A stretch of DNA of 64,000 nt from CBDFKJ01 sp965248805 (GTDB taxonomy: Bacteria; Pseudomonadota; Alphaproteobacteria; UBA6615), in the NCBI GenBank assembly GCA_965248805.1, contig CBDFKJ010000009.1, positions 1,116,001-1,180,000 of the forward strand, read 5' to 3'. The notes under the pieces are model-generated. The model saw nothing but the letters and a program-made list of their open reading frames with translations, had not been told where the DNA came from and did no database searches. The position numbers and the translations under genes are program-made. Positions 47,174 through 55,995 of this stretch are shown piece by piece; the first letter of the stretch is position 1; each line of letters opens with the position of its first letter.

Positions 47174-48532
47174 TCAGACCGCGCGTGAGTGACGCGCGGT
47201 ACCGGCCGACAGGTAACGATCGAACACGGCGCAGACAGAGCGTACGAACGGACGTCCGGAATCGGTAACGCGCACCTGACCATGGTCGACCTCGACGATA
47301 CCGTCACTCACCAGTTCGTCGAGCCGCGATAATTCTTCGTCGTGCATTAGCGACTTGTCCGCAGGCGACGGCGTCACTGCCGCTAGGTCCACGGCATGGA
47401 AGCACATCAACCGCTCTATCACTGCCCGCCGACGCCGGTCCTCGTCATCGAGTCGGAGCCCTCGCGCCGTCGCCAATCGGCCGCTCGTGATCGCTTCGGC
47501 GTAACGTGCGATCGGAACCAAGTTCTGCACGTAACCTGTGGGCAGCGAGCCGATCGCCGATGCGCCGAAGCCAATGAGCGCGTGCGCGGTGTCGGTTGTG
47601 TAGCCCTGGAAATTGCGCCGTAGTGTTCCGGCGGCGAGCGCCAGCGCCAGTGGATCATCCGGCAGTGCAAAGTGATCCAGGCCGATGCGCACGTATCCCG
47701 CCGCCGTCAATCGTTCGGCAATGGCCTCGCTCTGCCGCCATCGTTCGGCGGTGCCGGGAAGCGTCTCATCCGCGATCAATCGCTGGTGCCGCTTCATCCA
47801 TGGCACGTGCGCATTGCCAAACACGGCGATGCGGTTCGGCGCCAGCGTCAAGACGCTTTCGACCGTGCGCACGGCGCTTGCGACGGTCTGTTGCGGCAGG
47901 CCATACATGACGTCGATGTTGAGTCGATCGACGCCACATCCGCGCAGCCAGTCGACTACCCGCGCGGTTACGCCGACGGTCTGCTCTCGATTGATGGCGC
48001 GTTGGACGACGGGCTCGAAGTCCTGGACGCCCAGGCTGGCGCGTGTCATGCCGGCCTCGGCCCACGTGGCGATGCGCGCGTGATCGATGTCGCGAGGGTC
48101 AATCTCGAGCGCCAGTTCGGTAGCCGCCGAAAACGAAAATGCGGTGCGCAGCGTAGCGATCAGCGTTGCAATATTACTTACGTGCAGAAGGCTCGGACTC
48201 CCACCGCCGAGTTGCAGGTGCGCGCCCGGCCGGCCCTCGCCGAGCCGCTCGGCGACCAAGTCGATCTCACGGTGCAGCACATCCAGGTAGCGCGCTACCG
48301 GTTCGTAGCGCCGAACGATCTTGGTATGACACCCGCAGAACCAGCACAGGCTGTCGCAAAACGGGATGTGCAGATAGGCCGAAAGCGGCGCGTCGATCGG
48401 CGTCGCCGTCAGCCAGGCCGCGTAGTCGGCCGCGCCGATGCCGTCATGAAAGTGCGGTGCCGTGGGATAGCTGGTGTAGCGCGGAACGTTGCGGTCGTAT
48501 TTTGCTAGCAGATCCGTGTCCATGGTCGGCAT
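47174..48532 (-). CDS. hemN: Oxygen-independent coproporphyrinogen III oxidase
   Basis: A radical-SAM enzyme for anaerobic or microaerobic haem synthesis. The 452 residues have the cluster motif C59-x3-C63-x2-C66 in FCDSLCWFC, plus LQLGGGSPSLL, EIDPRDID, RASLGVQDF and NIDVMYGLPQQT. This is the HemN proper, with the C66-x-C68 (CGC) and the C-terminal HemN domain, not the shorter HemW. A TTGA-N6-TCAA site lies 27 bp upstream of the start, suggesting FNR/FixK control. It is convergent with the kinase pseudogene. Confidence 0.93.
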   Translation of the reverse strand: MPTMDTDLLAKYDRNVPRYTSYPTAPHFHDGIGAADYAAWLTATPIDAPLSAYLHIPFCDSLCWFCGCHTKIVRRYEPVARYLDVLHREIDLVAERLGEGRPGAHLQLGGGSPSLLHVSNIATLIATLRTAFSFSAATELALEIDPRDIDHARIATWAEAGMTRASLGVQDFEPVVQRAINREQTVGVTARVVDWLRGCGVDRLNIDVMYGLPQQTVASAVRTVESVLTLAPNRIAVFGNAHVPWMKRHQRLIADETLPGTAERWRQSEAIAERLTAAGYVRIGLDHFALPDDPLALALAAGTLRRNFQGYTTDTAHALIGFGASAIGSLPTGYVQNLVPIARYAEAITSGRLATARGLRLDDEDRRRRAVIERLMCFHAVDLAAVTPSPADKSLMHDEELSRLDELVSDGIVEVDHGQVRVTDSGRPFVRSVCAVFDRYLSAGTARHSRAV

Positions 48533-48558
48533 TGCAGCCGCGAAACATTGACAACACC

Positions 48559-48572
48559 TTGACTTGGCTCAA
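48559..48572 (-). promoter_or_regulatory. FNR/FixK-type operator upstream of hemN
   Basis: TTGACTTGGCTCAA is a perfect TTGA-N6-TCAA palindrome core, the consensus for FnrL/FixK regulators in alphaproteobacteria. It sits 27 bp before the hemN ATG and 200 bp before iolD. FNR-type activation of hemN is well documented in related bacteria; here it is inferred from the site alone. Confidence 0.65.
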
Positions 48573-48772
48573 GCCAGTCGGCCTACTCGCACCCTGATTC
48601 CGCGGAAATCAAAGCGGATTCCCCGAGAGCGCTGAAATCCACGCACTCCAGCAGACAGGCGGTAGTGTTTTCGCCGGCATCGCGGCCTTGATGCGAGGGC
48701 GATGGTTTGCGACGCTGCTGCGTCGGTCGATGTGCGCGGCGGCCGCTGCACGTGACCCTCTGGAGAGGCGGC

Positions 48773-50617
48773 GTGAAGACCATCCGGTTGACGGCAGCCC
48801 AGGCATTGGTTCGCTACCTTGTGGCCCAGGAGTCCGAGCCCGGCGTGCGCTTCATCGCCGGTGTTTGGGCGATCTTCGGTCATGGAAATGTCGCTGCTCT
48901 GGGTGAAGCGCTCTATGGCGTCCGAGACAGCCTGCCGACCTGGCGCGGCCACAACGAGCAGGGCATGGCGCATGCCGCGGTCGCCTTTGCCAAGGCATCG
49001 AACCGGCGCCGGGCGATGGCGGTGACGTCGTCTATCGGCCCCGGCGCGACGAACATGGTGACGGCGGCAGCGTTGGCGCATGTGAACCGACTGCCGGTGC
49101 TGTTCCTGCCGGGCGATGTCTTCGCTGGCCGCGCACCGGACCCGGTGCTGCAGCAGGTCGAGGACTTCCAGGATGGCACTGTCAGCGCCAACGACTGTTT
49201 CCGTCCGGTGTCGTGCTACTTCGATCGCATCGCACGGCCCGAGCAACTTCTGACCGCCCTGCCGCGTGCGATGGGCGCCATGACCGACCCAGCGAGCTGT
49301 GGACCGGTCACGCTCGCCCTTTGCCAGGACGTGCAGGCAGAGGCGTATGACTGGCCCGAGAGCTTCTTTGCACTGCGACTGTGGCGGCCGCGCCGCCCGC
49401 GTCCCGATGCTCACGAATTGGAGGCGGCGGCTGCCGCGCTGCGGGAGGCCAAGCGGCCGTTGATCATCGCCGGCGGCGGTGTTCACTACGCCGGTGCGAC
49501 CGAGGCGCTGCGCCGGTTTGCCGAGACCCATGATGTTCCGGTCGCCGAGACGCAGGCCGGCAAGTCGGCGCTGCCGTGGGATCATCGGCTGAACCTCGGC
49601 TCGGTCGGCGTGACCGGTTCGTCGGCCGCGAACAATATCGCGGCGGCGGCTGATCTGGTGGTTGCCGTCGGCACACGGTTGCAGGACTTCACCACCGGCT
49701 CCTGGGCGCTGTTCAAGAACCCGCAACGGCGCATACTCGCGCTCAATGTCGCCACCTACGACGCCGGAAAGCACCACGCCCTGCCCTTGGTGGCGGACGC
49801 CAAAGTCGGATTGGAGGAGCTGTCGCGGATGCTCGGTGACTGGCGGGGGCTTGCGCTCGATCCCGCGCTGAAGGCCGCGTGGGTCGCCGGCGTGGACGCC
49901 GCTACGGCGCCGCCGAGCGGTAATGCGCTGTCAGGCAATGCATTGCCCAGCGATGCGCAGGTGATCGGCGCGGTGCAGCGCAGCACCGATGAGGACACGG
50001 TGTTGGTATGCGCCGCCGGCGGCCTGCCGGGGGAGCTGCACAAGGTGTGGAGAGCCAGCCGGCCGAACGGTTATCACCTGGAATACGGCTATTCCTGCAT
50101 GGGCTACGAAATCGCCGGCGGGCTCGGCGCCAAGATGGCTTTGCCAGAGCGCGAAATCGTGGTGATGGTCGGCGACGGCAGCTACATGATGCTGAATTCG
50201 GAGCTCGCGACCTCGGTGATGCTCGGCCACAAGATCATCGTCATCGTCCTGGACAACCGTGGCTTCGCCTGTATCAACCGACTTCAGAGTGCCACCGGTG
50301 GGGCGAACTTCAACAACCTTCTGGACGAGTCGCGGCACGCGGTGTCGTCGGCGATCGATTTCGCCGCGCACGCCGCCTCGATGGGAGCGATCGCGGAGAA
50401 AGTCGGATCGATCGACGAACTGGAGAAGGCGGTTACCGGTGCGCGGGCGGCCGACCGGTCGTATTGCATCGTCATCGACACCGACCCGGTGGCAACGACG
50501 GACGCCGGCGGGCATTGGTGGGACGTCGCTGTGCCCGAGGTCTCCGACCGCGAACAGGCTCGCGCCGCGCGCGCGCAATACCAGGCAGCCGTGGCCTCTC
50601 AACGGCCGTCGGACTGA
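48773..50617 (+). CDS. iolD: 3D-(3,5/4)-trihydroxycyclohexane-1,2-dione hydrolase
   Basis: A thiamine-diphosphate enzyme opening the ring in myo-inositol catabolism to give 5-deoxy-glucuronate. The 614 residues include the TPP glutamate in GHNEQGMAHAAVAFAK, the central FAD-like domain, and the C-terminal TPP motif VGDGSYMMLNSE ... DNRGFACINRLQ. The GTG at 48773 follows GGAGAGG, which decides the start over upstream in-frame codons. It is the first gene of the iolD-iolE-iolB-mmsA-iolG cluster. Confidence 0.93.
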   Translation: MKTIRLTAAQALVRYLVAQESEPGVRFIAGVWAIFGHGNVAALGEALYGVRDSLPTWRGHNEQGMAHAAVAFAKASNRRRAMAVTSSIGPGATNMVTAAALAHVNRLPVLFLPGDVFAGRAPDPVLQQVEDFQDGTVSANDCFRPVSCYFDRIARPEQLLTALPRAMGAMTDPASCGPVTLALCQDVQAEAYDWPESFFALRLWRPRRPRPDAHELEAAAAALREAKRPLIIAGGGVHYAGATEALRRFAETHDVPVAETQAGKSALPWDHRLNLGSVGVTGSSAANNIAAAADLVVAVGTRLQDFTTGSWALFKNPQRRILALNVATYDAGKHHALPLVADAKVGLEELSRMLGDWRGLALDPALKAAWVAGVDAATAPPSGNALSGNALPSDAQVIGAVQRSTDEDTVLVCAAGGLPGELHKVWRASRPNGYHLEYGYSCMGYEIAGGLGAKMALPEREIVVMVGDGSYMMLNSELATSVMLGHKIIVIVLDNRGFACINRLQSATGGANFNNLLDESRHAVSSAIDFAAHAASMGAIAEKVGSIDELEKAVTGARAADRSYCIVIDTDPVATTDAGGHWWDVAVPEVSDREQARAARAQYQAAVASQRPSD

Positions 50618-50629
50618 CGGGCGGACGCG

Positions 50630-51535
50630 ATGATCCGGTACGGCACCAACCCCATAGCCTGGTCCAACGACGACGACCGCAGCCTGGGCGCGCACATCCC
50701 GCTCGAACAATGCCTTGCGGACGCGGCCGATATCGGCTTCGACGGCATCGAGAAGGGCCACAAGATGCCGTCTGATGCAGCGTCGTTGGCGGCGGTACTG
50801 TCACTGCATGGCCTCGACTTCGTTTCCGGCTGGCACTCATTGAACCTGTTGACGCGTTCGCTCGAGGACGAATTGCGCGCCATCCAGCCGCATCTCGATC
50901 TGCTGAAGGCGATGGGGTGCAAGGTGTGCATCGCGTGTGAGACCTCGAATGCGGTCCATGGCAGCGAGGACGTTGCGCTCGCGGACCGGCCTGTACTGGA
51001 CATCCAGGACTGGCCCGGCTTCGGCGCTGATGTCGAGGCGGTCGCCGCGCATTGCGCGCGCCAGGGCATCGAACTCGTCTATCATCATCACATGGGGACG
51101 GTTGTTCAAACGCGCGCGGAGATCGACGCATTGATGGCGGCGACCGGTCCGGCCACCATGCTATTACTCGATACCGGCCACGCACATTTCGCTGGCGCCG
51201 CGCCGCAAGACCTGGCGCGCAGCCACAGGGACCGCATCGCCCACATCCATGCCAAGAACGTTCGGCCTTCGGTGATGACGCAGGTGTTGGGCGACGGTTT
51301 GAGTTTCCTCGACGGCGTCCGCCGCGGTGTGTTCACCGTGCCGGGCGATGACGGAGGCGCGATCGACTTCGCACCGATACTGCAAGCCGTCTCCGATGGC
51401 GGCTATCAGGGATGGCTGGTGATCGAGGCCGAGCAGGATCCCGACATCCGCAACCCGCGTCACTACCAATCCATGGGACTGGACGCGCTGCGTGCCATCG
51501 CGCGCGACACCGGGCTCGATAGGGCAGGCGCGTGA
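50630..51535 (+). CDS. iolE: Inosose dehydratase
   Basis: IolE dehydrates 2-keto-myo-inositol to the substrate of IolD. The 301-residue TIM-barrel protein of the xylose-isomerase-like family shows NPIAWSNDDDRSLG, GFDGIEKGHKMP, YHHHMGTVVQ and LLDTGHAHFAG. IHAKNVRP and the end WLVIEAEQDPDIRNP are also conserved. It follows iolD by 12 bp and its stop overlaps iolB. Confidence 0.93.
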   Translation: MIRYGTNPIAWSNDDDRSLGAHIPLEQCLADAADIGFDGIEKGHKMPSDAASLAAVLSLHGLDFVSGWHSLNLLTRSLEDELRAIQPHLDLLKAMGCKVCIACETSNAVHGSEDVALADRPVLDIQDWPGFGADVEAVAAHCARQGIELVYHHHMGTVVQTRAEIDALMAATGPATMLLLDTGHAHFAGAAPQDLARSHRDRIAHIHAKNVRPSVMTQVLGDGLSFLDGVRRGVFTVPGDDGGAIDFAPILQAVSDGGYQGWLVIEAEQDPDIRNPRHYQSMGLDALRAIARDTGLDRAGA

Positions 51536-52359
51536 TGGCCGAGCTGCTTGTCAAACAACACGCGCCGGACATCGATCATCGGGTGCTCAGTATCACGCCA
51601 GAAAGCGCCGGCTGGCGCTATGTCGGCTTCGAGTTGTTCACGTTGGAGCCACAGTCAATAGTCGCCAAATCCACGGGCGAGCGCGAGGCGTTGCTGGTGC
51701 TGATCGAAGGCCGGGCGGAAGTTGCGGTCGGCGGCGAAACCCTCGGCGAGATCGGCGAGCGCATGAACGTGTTCGACGGCACAAAACCGTACGCGGTCTA
51801 TGCGCCAAGCGGCAGCCAGTGGCGCGTGCAGGCAACAACCGCGTGCACCCTTGCGGTCGGTACCGCTCCGGGGCGCGGCCGCCGCACCGCCCGCGTGATT
51901 GCCCCGGACGACGTCACGCCCGTCACACGCGGCAAGGGCAGCAACACGCGCCGCATTCATCCGATCCTCATGGAGGATAGGGATTGGGCCGACAGCTTGC
52001 TGGTCACCGAAGTCTTTACGCCTGCGGGCCATTGGTCATCCTACCCGCCGCATCGCCACGACGAGGACGACTACCCCAACGTGACGTATTTGGAGGAAAT
52101 CTATTATCACCGCCTCCATCCGGCCCAGGGGTTCGGTCTTCAACGCGTGTTTACCGAGGACGGTACGCTCGACGAAACGATGGCGGTCGCGGACGGCGAC
52201 GTGGTTCTGGTGCCCAGGGGCCATCACCCCTGCGCCGCGCCCTACGGTTATGAGATGTACTACCTGAATGTCATGGCCGGGCCGATGCGCAAGTGGCGTT
52301 TCAAGAACCATCCCGACCACGATTGGATCGCCCGGCGCGACGCCGGAGACGCGGCATGA
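51535..52359 (+). CDS. iolB: 5-deoxy-glucuronate isomerase
   Basis: IolB converts 5-deoxy-glucuronate to 5-dehydro-2-deoxy-gluconate. The 274-residue bicupin has the metal-site residues in SYPPHRHDEDDYPNVTYLEEIYYHR and the later LVPRGHHPCAAPYGYEMYYLNVMAG. The ATG at 51535 overlaps the iolE stop (GTGATG); the GTG one codon before is an alternative. The next gene starts in its stop. Confidence 0.93.
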   Translation: MAELLVKQHAPDIDHRVLSITPESAGWRYVGFELFTLEPQSIVAKSTGEREALLVLIEGRAEVAVGGETLGEIGERMNVFDGTKPYAVYAPSGSQWRVQATTACTLAVGTAPGRGRRTARVIAPDDVTPVTRGKGSNTRRIHPILMEDRDWADSLLVTEVFTPAGHWSSYPPHRHDEDDYPNVTYLEEIYYHRLHPAQGFGLQRVFTEDGTLDETMAVADGDVVLVPRGHHPCAAPYGYEMYYLNVMAGPMRKWRFKNHPDHDWIARRDAGDAA

Positions 52360-53844
52360 GCGAGATCACGCACTATGTCGATGGGGCGCGCGTCGCCGGA
52401 CGATCCGGACGCACGACAGACGTTTTCAACCCGGCGATAGGCGAGGTCAGCGGCAAGGTGCCGCTGGCCAATTCCGACGAGGTCGCGGCCGCCGTTGCGG
52501 CCGCCAAAGTCGCGTTCCCGGCGTGGGCACGGACACCGCCGCTCGGCCGCGCACGCGTCCTGGATCGGTTCAAGACCATTATCAACGACCGCGCCGAACA
52601 GTTGGCCGAGGCGATTTCCGCAGAACATGGCAAGACCCACGACGACGCCCTTGGCGAGGTCACACGCTGCGTCGAGGTGGTCGAGTTCGCCTGCGGCGCG
52701 CCGCAGTTGCTGAAGGGCGAGTTCACCGAGAATGTCGGAGCTGGCGTCGACAGTCACTCGGTGCGTCAACCGCTCGGTGTGGTCGCCGGCATCACGCCGT
52801 TCAACTTTCCCGCCATGGTGCCGATGTGGATGTTTCCGGTGGCGCTGGCCGCCGGCAACAGCTTCATCCTGAAACCGTCGGAGCGCGATCCGTCGGCCTC
52901 GCTGTTGCTGGCGGTGTGGCTGACTGAGGCCGGACTGCCCACCGGCGTGTTCAACGTCGTCCACGGCGACAAGGAGGCCGTCGACGCGCTGCTCGCCCAT
53001 CCGGACGTGGCCGCGGTCAGCTTCGTCGGGTCCACCGCGGTCGCGAAACACATCCATACGACCGGCACCGCCAACGGCAAACGCGTGCAAGCCCTGGGCG
53101 GCGCGAAAAATCACATGGTGACCATGCCCGACGCGGACATGGACATGGCGGTCGGCGCGTTGATGGGTCCGCTTATGGTTCGGCGGGCGAGCGCTGCATG
53201 GCGGTGTCGGTCGCCGTACCCGTCGGCGACGCGTTGGTTGAACGACTGGCACCGAAGGTTGCGGCGCTCAAGGTGGGTCCAGCAGCGGACCGCGATGCGG
53301 ACATGGGACCTCTGGTCACCGCGCAGCACTTGGACAGAGTGCGCGGCTATGTCGATGCCGGCGTCGCCGAGGGCGCGGAACTGATCGTCGATGGGCGCAC
53401 GTTCCGCCAGGACCGGCAGGGGTATGAGAATGGCTACTACATCGGCGGCTCGTTGTTCGACCGCGTGACGCCGCGGATGTCGATCTACAGGGAAGAGATA
53501 TTCGGCCCGGTTCTGTCGGTGGTGCGCGCACCCGATTACGGTGCAGCGGTCGCGTTGATCCGTGGCCATGACTACGGCAACGGCGCTGCTGTATTCACAC
53601 GCGACGGCGACGTTGCCCGTGCCTTCGCATCCGACGTTGACGTCGGCATGGTCGGCGTCAACGTGCCGATCCCGGTGCCGATGGCTTTTCATAGCTTCGG
53701 CGCTGGAAGAGCTCGTTGTTCGGCGACCACCATATGCACGGACCGGAGGGGTTTCGCTTCTACACCAGGCTCAAGACCATCACCTCGCGCTGGCCGTCGG
53801 GTATGCGGGCGGACCCCGAATTCGTCATGCCGACGCTGGGCTGA
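52356..53844 (+). pseudogene. mmsA: Methylmalonate-semialdehyde dehydrogenase, two frameshifts
   Basis: The last enzyme of inositol breakdown, converting malonate semialdehyde to acetyl-CoA. The first frame runs from MSEITHYVDG through GVVAGITPFNFPAMVPMW and SFVGSTAVAKH to ALMG near 53167. One missing G there moves the catalytic-cysteine region (GSAGERCMAVSVA) into a second frame. A second missing G near 53701 (FHSFGGWK) moves the end (PEGFRFYTRLK to PTLG, stop 53842-53844) into a third. Without repair the product stops before the active-site cysteine. Confidence 0.88.
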
Positions 53845-53868
53845 GATAGCGGCGAGGCACGACCTGCA

Positions 53869-54882
53869 GTGACCGTAACTATTGGATTGTTGGGCGCCGG
53901 ACGGATTGGCCAGACGCATGCCCGCGCGCTCAACGACATCCCGAGCGCCGAACTCGCCGCCGTGTTCGACCCCGATGAGGCGGCCGCGCAAGCCGTGATC
54001 GACCTGACCGGGGCCCGGCGCGCCGCGATCGACGACATTCTCGCCGATGCGCGGATTGATGCCGTGATCATCGCCACGCCGACCGATTTGCACGCGGAGC
54101 AGATGGGACAGGCCGCCCGCGCCGGCAAGGCAATCTTCTGCGAAAAGCCGATCGACCTGGACATCGCCCGTGTACGCGCTTGCCTCGACGTTGTCGATGC
54201 CACCGGCGTGCAGCTTATGGTTGGTTTCAACCGCCGCTTCGATCCCAGCTTCGCCGAACTGCGCAGGCGCATCGACAACGGCGACGTCGGAGCGGTCGAG
54301 CTGGTGCAAATCACCTCGCGCGATCCCGCTCCCCCGCCGATGGACTATGTCGAGCGATCGGGCGGGTTGTTTCGCGACATGATGATCCACGACTTCGATA
54401 TGGCCCGATTTCTCCTGGGCGAGGATGTGGTCGCGGTGTCGGCCACGGGATCGGTCCTGGTCGATCCCGCGATCGGCCAAGCGGGCGATGTCGACACGGC
54501 CGCAGCGACTTTGACCAGCGTTTCCGGCAAGATCGCGGTCATCACCAATTCGCGCCGGGCGACCTACGGCTACGACCAGCGCATCGAAGTCCATGGCGCC
54601 AAGGGCATGGTGTCGGCGGAGAACCTGCGGGCGACAACGGTCACCGTCGCGGACGCGAGGGGCTACCACGTTGAGCCGCTGCTCGACTTTTTCATGCAAC
54701 GCTATCGCGACGCCTATCGGTGCGAGCTCAGCGCATTCGTCGATGCCGTCGCCACCGGCGGTGCTTGTACGCCAACCGGCGCAGACGGACTTAGGGCGCT
54801 GGAGCTCGCCGAAGCGGCGGCGCGTTCGACCGTCGAAGGCCGGGTCATTTCGGTTGGCTCAATTCGCGAAGCGTATGCGTAG
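53869..54882 (+). CDS. iolG: Inositol 2-dehydrogenase, C-terminus altered by an IS
   Basis: IolG oxidises myo-inositol to 2-keto-myo-inositol with NAD. The 337 residues have GLLGAGRIGQTHA (Rossmann), FCEKPIDLD with the catalytic lysine, GFNRRFDPSF and MIHDFDMARF with the Asp/His. The start is a GTG at 53869. The IS1595 element begins at 54856, so the final eight residues GSIREAYA and the TAG come from the IS. In the empty site GTT is followed by TGA, giving a native end at VISV. Activity is probably kept. Confidence 0.92.
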   Translation: MTVTIGLLGAGRIGQTHARALNDIPSAELAAVFDPDEAAAQAVIDLTGARRAAIDDILADARIDAVIIATPTDLHAEQMGQAARAGKAIFCEKPIDLDIARVRACLDVVDATGVQLMVGFNRRFDPSFAELRRRIDNGDVGAVELVQITSRDPAPPPMDYVERSGGLFRDMMIHDFDMARFLLGEDVVAVSATGSVLVDPAIGQAGDVDTAAATLTSVSGKIAVITNSRRATYGYDQRIEVHGAKGMVSAENLRATTVTVADARGYHVEPLLDFFMQRYRDAYRCELSAFVDAVATGGACTPTGADGLRALELAEAAARSTVEGRVISVGSIREAYA

Positions 54883-55884
54883 TGGTAGACTGTTCCCCGA
54901 TTGGCGTGGGAGATCAGGCAGATGGATCGCGAGCGGTTTCGCGACTGGTTTTCGCATGTTGATGAGTTGACGGCGGCGCAGCGCAAGGAGGTCGCGGCGG
55001 TGTTGTCGGAGCTGTCGGAGGGCGCAGCCTCGCTGGCGGCGATCGAACTGGGCGTGGACGACGAGCGGTGCTGTCCTCATTGCGGCGGCGGCGGGGCGGT
55101 GTCGCGGGGCAAGGCACGCGGTCTGCGTCGCTATCGCTGCAAGGCCTGTGGGAAGACATTCGGCGCGCTCACCGGCACGGCGCTGTCGGGCCTGCACCAC
55201 AAGGAGCGCTGGCTGGCCTTCGGCGCGTCGCTTGCCGAAGGCGAGACGATACGAGAGGCTGCCGAGCGCTGCGGGATTGCGCCGAGCACGGCGTTTCGCT
55301 GGCGCCACCGCTTTCTGGAGGCGGTTCGGCAAGCGCCGGACCGGCTTGCCGGGATCGTCGAGGCCGACGAGACCTTCGTTCTTGAGAGCCGGAAGGGAGA
55401 GCGGAAGCTGGACCGCAAGCCGCGCCGGCGCGGCGGCAAGGCCCGCAAACGCGGCCTCTCGCGCGAGCAGGTGCCGGTCCTGGTCGCCGCCGACCGAGCC
55501 GGCGCGACCCTCAGCCATACCCTGCCCGCTCTCAACGCAGACAGCGTGAAGGAGGCGCTGGAGCCGGTCGTCGCCCGCGATGCCTTGCTCGTCTCCGACG
55601 CCAACCGCTGCTATCCGCCCGTCGCGGCGGCGCTCGACATCCCTCACGAGAGCATCAACGGCGCCGCCGGCGAGCGGGTCCGCGGCGCCCTGCACATCCA
55701 GACGGTCAACAGCCGCCACAGCCAGATCAAGGGCTTCCTGCGAGGCTTCCACGGCATCGCTACCAAGTACCTCGACAGCTATCTCAGGTGGTTCCATCTC
55801 ATCGAACTCGGCGACCGGCCGTCCCCGAGAGCCTGTCTCCAAGCGGCGATGGCTAAACCATGCCTACGGTTTGCGTATTGAGCC
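54856..55884 (+). mobile_element. IS1595-family insertion sequence
   Basis: The 1029-bp element is flanked by a perfect 8-bp duplication TTTCGGTT (54848-54855, 55885-55892), the size expected for IS1595. Its ends are imperfect inverted repeats beginning GGCTCAAT(T/A)CGC(G/A)AA. It was inserted at the last sense codon of iolG. Confidence 0.92.
54922..55881 (+). CDS. IS1595-family (ISXO2-type) transposase, intact
   Basis: The 319-residue protein has an N-terminal zinc ribbon (CCPHCGGGG ... YRCKACGKTF) and a helix-turn-helix (IREAAERCGIAPSTAFRWRHRF). The ISXO2-type catalytic domain has VEADETFV and LLVSDAN, and the diagnostic end VNSRHSQIKGFLRGFHGIA with KYLDSYLRWFH. The ATG at 54922 follows ATCAGG. 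The right terminal repeat overlaps its last codons. Confidence 0.92.
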   Translation: MDRERFRDWFSHVDELTAAQRKEVAAVLSELSEGAASLAAIELGVDDERCCPHCGGGGAVSRGKARGLRRYRCKACGKTFGALTGTALSGLHHKERWLAFGASLAEGETIREAAERCGIAPSTAFRWRHRFLEAVRQAPDRLAGIVEADETFVLESRKGERKLDRKPRRRGGKARKRGLSREQVPVLVAADRAGATLSHTLPALNADSVKEALEPVVARDALLVSDANRCYPPVAAALDIPHESINGAAGERVRGALHIQTVNSRHSQIKGFLRGFHGIATKYLDSYLRWFHLIELGDRPSPRACLQAAMAKPCLRFAY

Positions 55885-55905
55885 TTTCGGTTTGACCAGA
55901 GTAAA

Positions 55906-55970
55906 GTCCCGCTCCGGCAGCGGCGCGCCTAACCTATCGGAGGCGAGGCACGCGTGTCGCGGAGCGGGAC
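55906..55970. terminator. 11-bp inverted repeat, possible end of the iol transcript
   Basis: GTCCCGCTCCG (55906-55916) and CGGAGCGGGAC (55960-55970) are perfectly complementary with 43 nt between. Before the IS insertion it began about ten bases after the iolG stop. No T tract follows, so a rho-independent terminator is not proven. Confidence 0.45.
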
Positions 55971-55995
55971 GGTCGTTAACGTCGGATGCGTTGCC

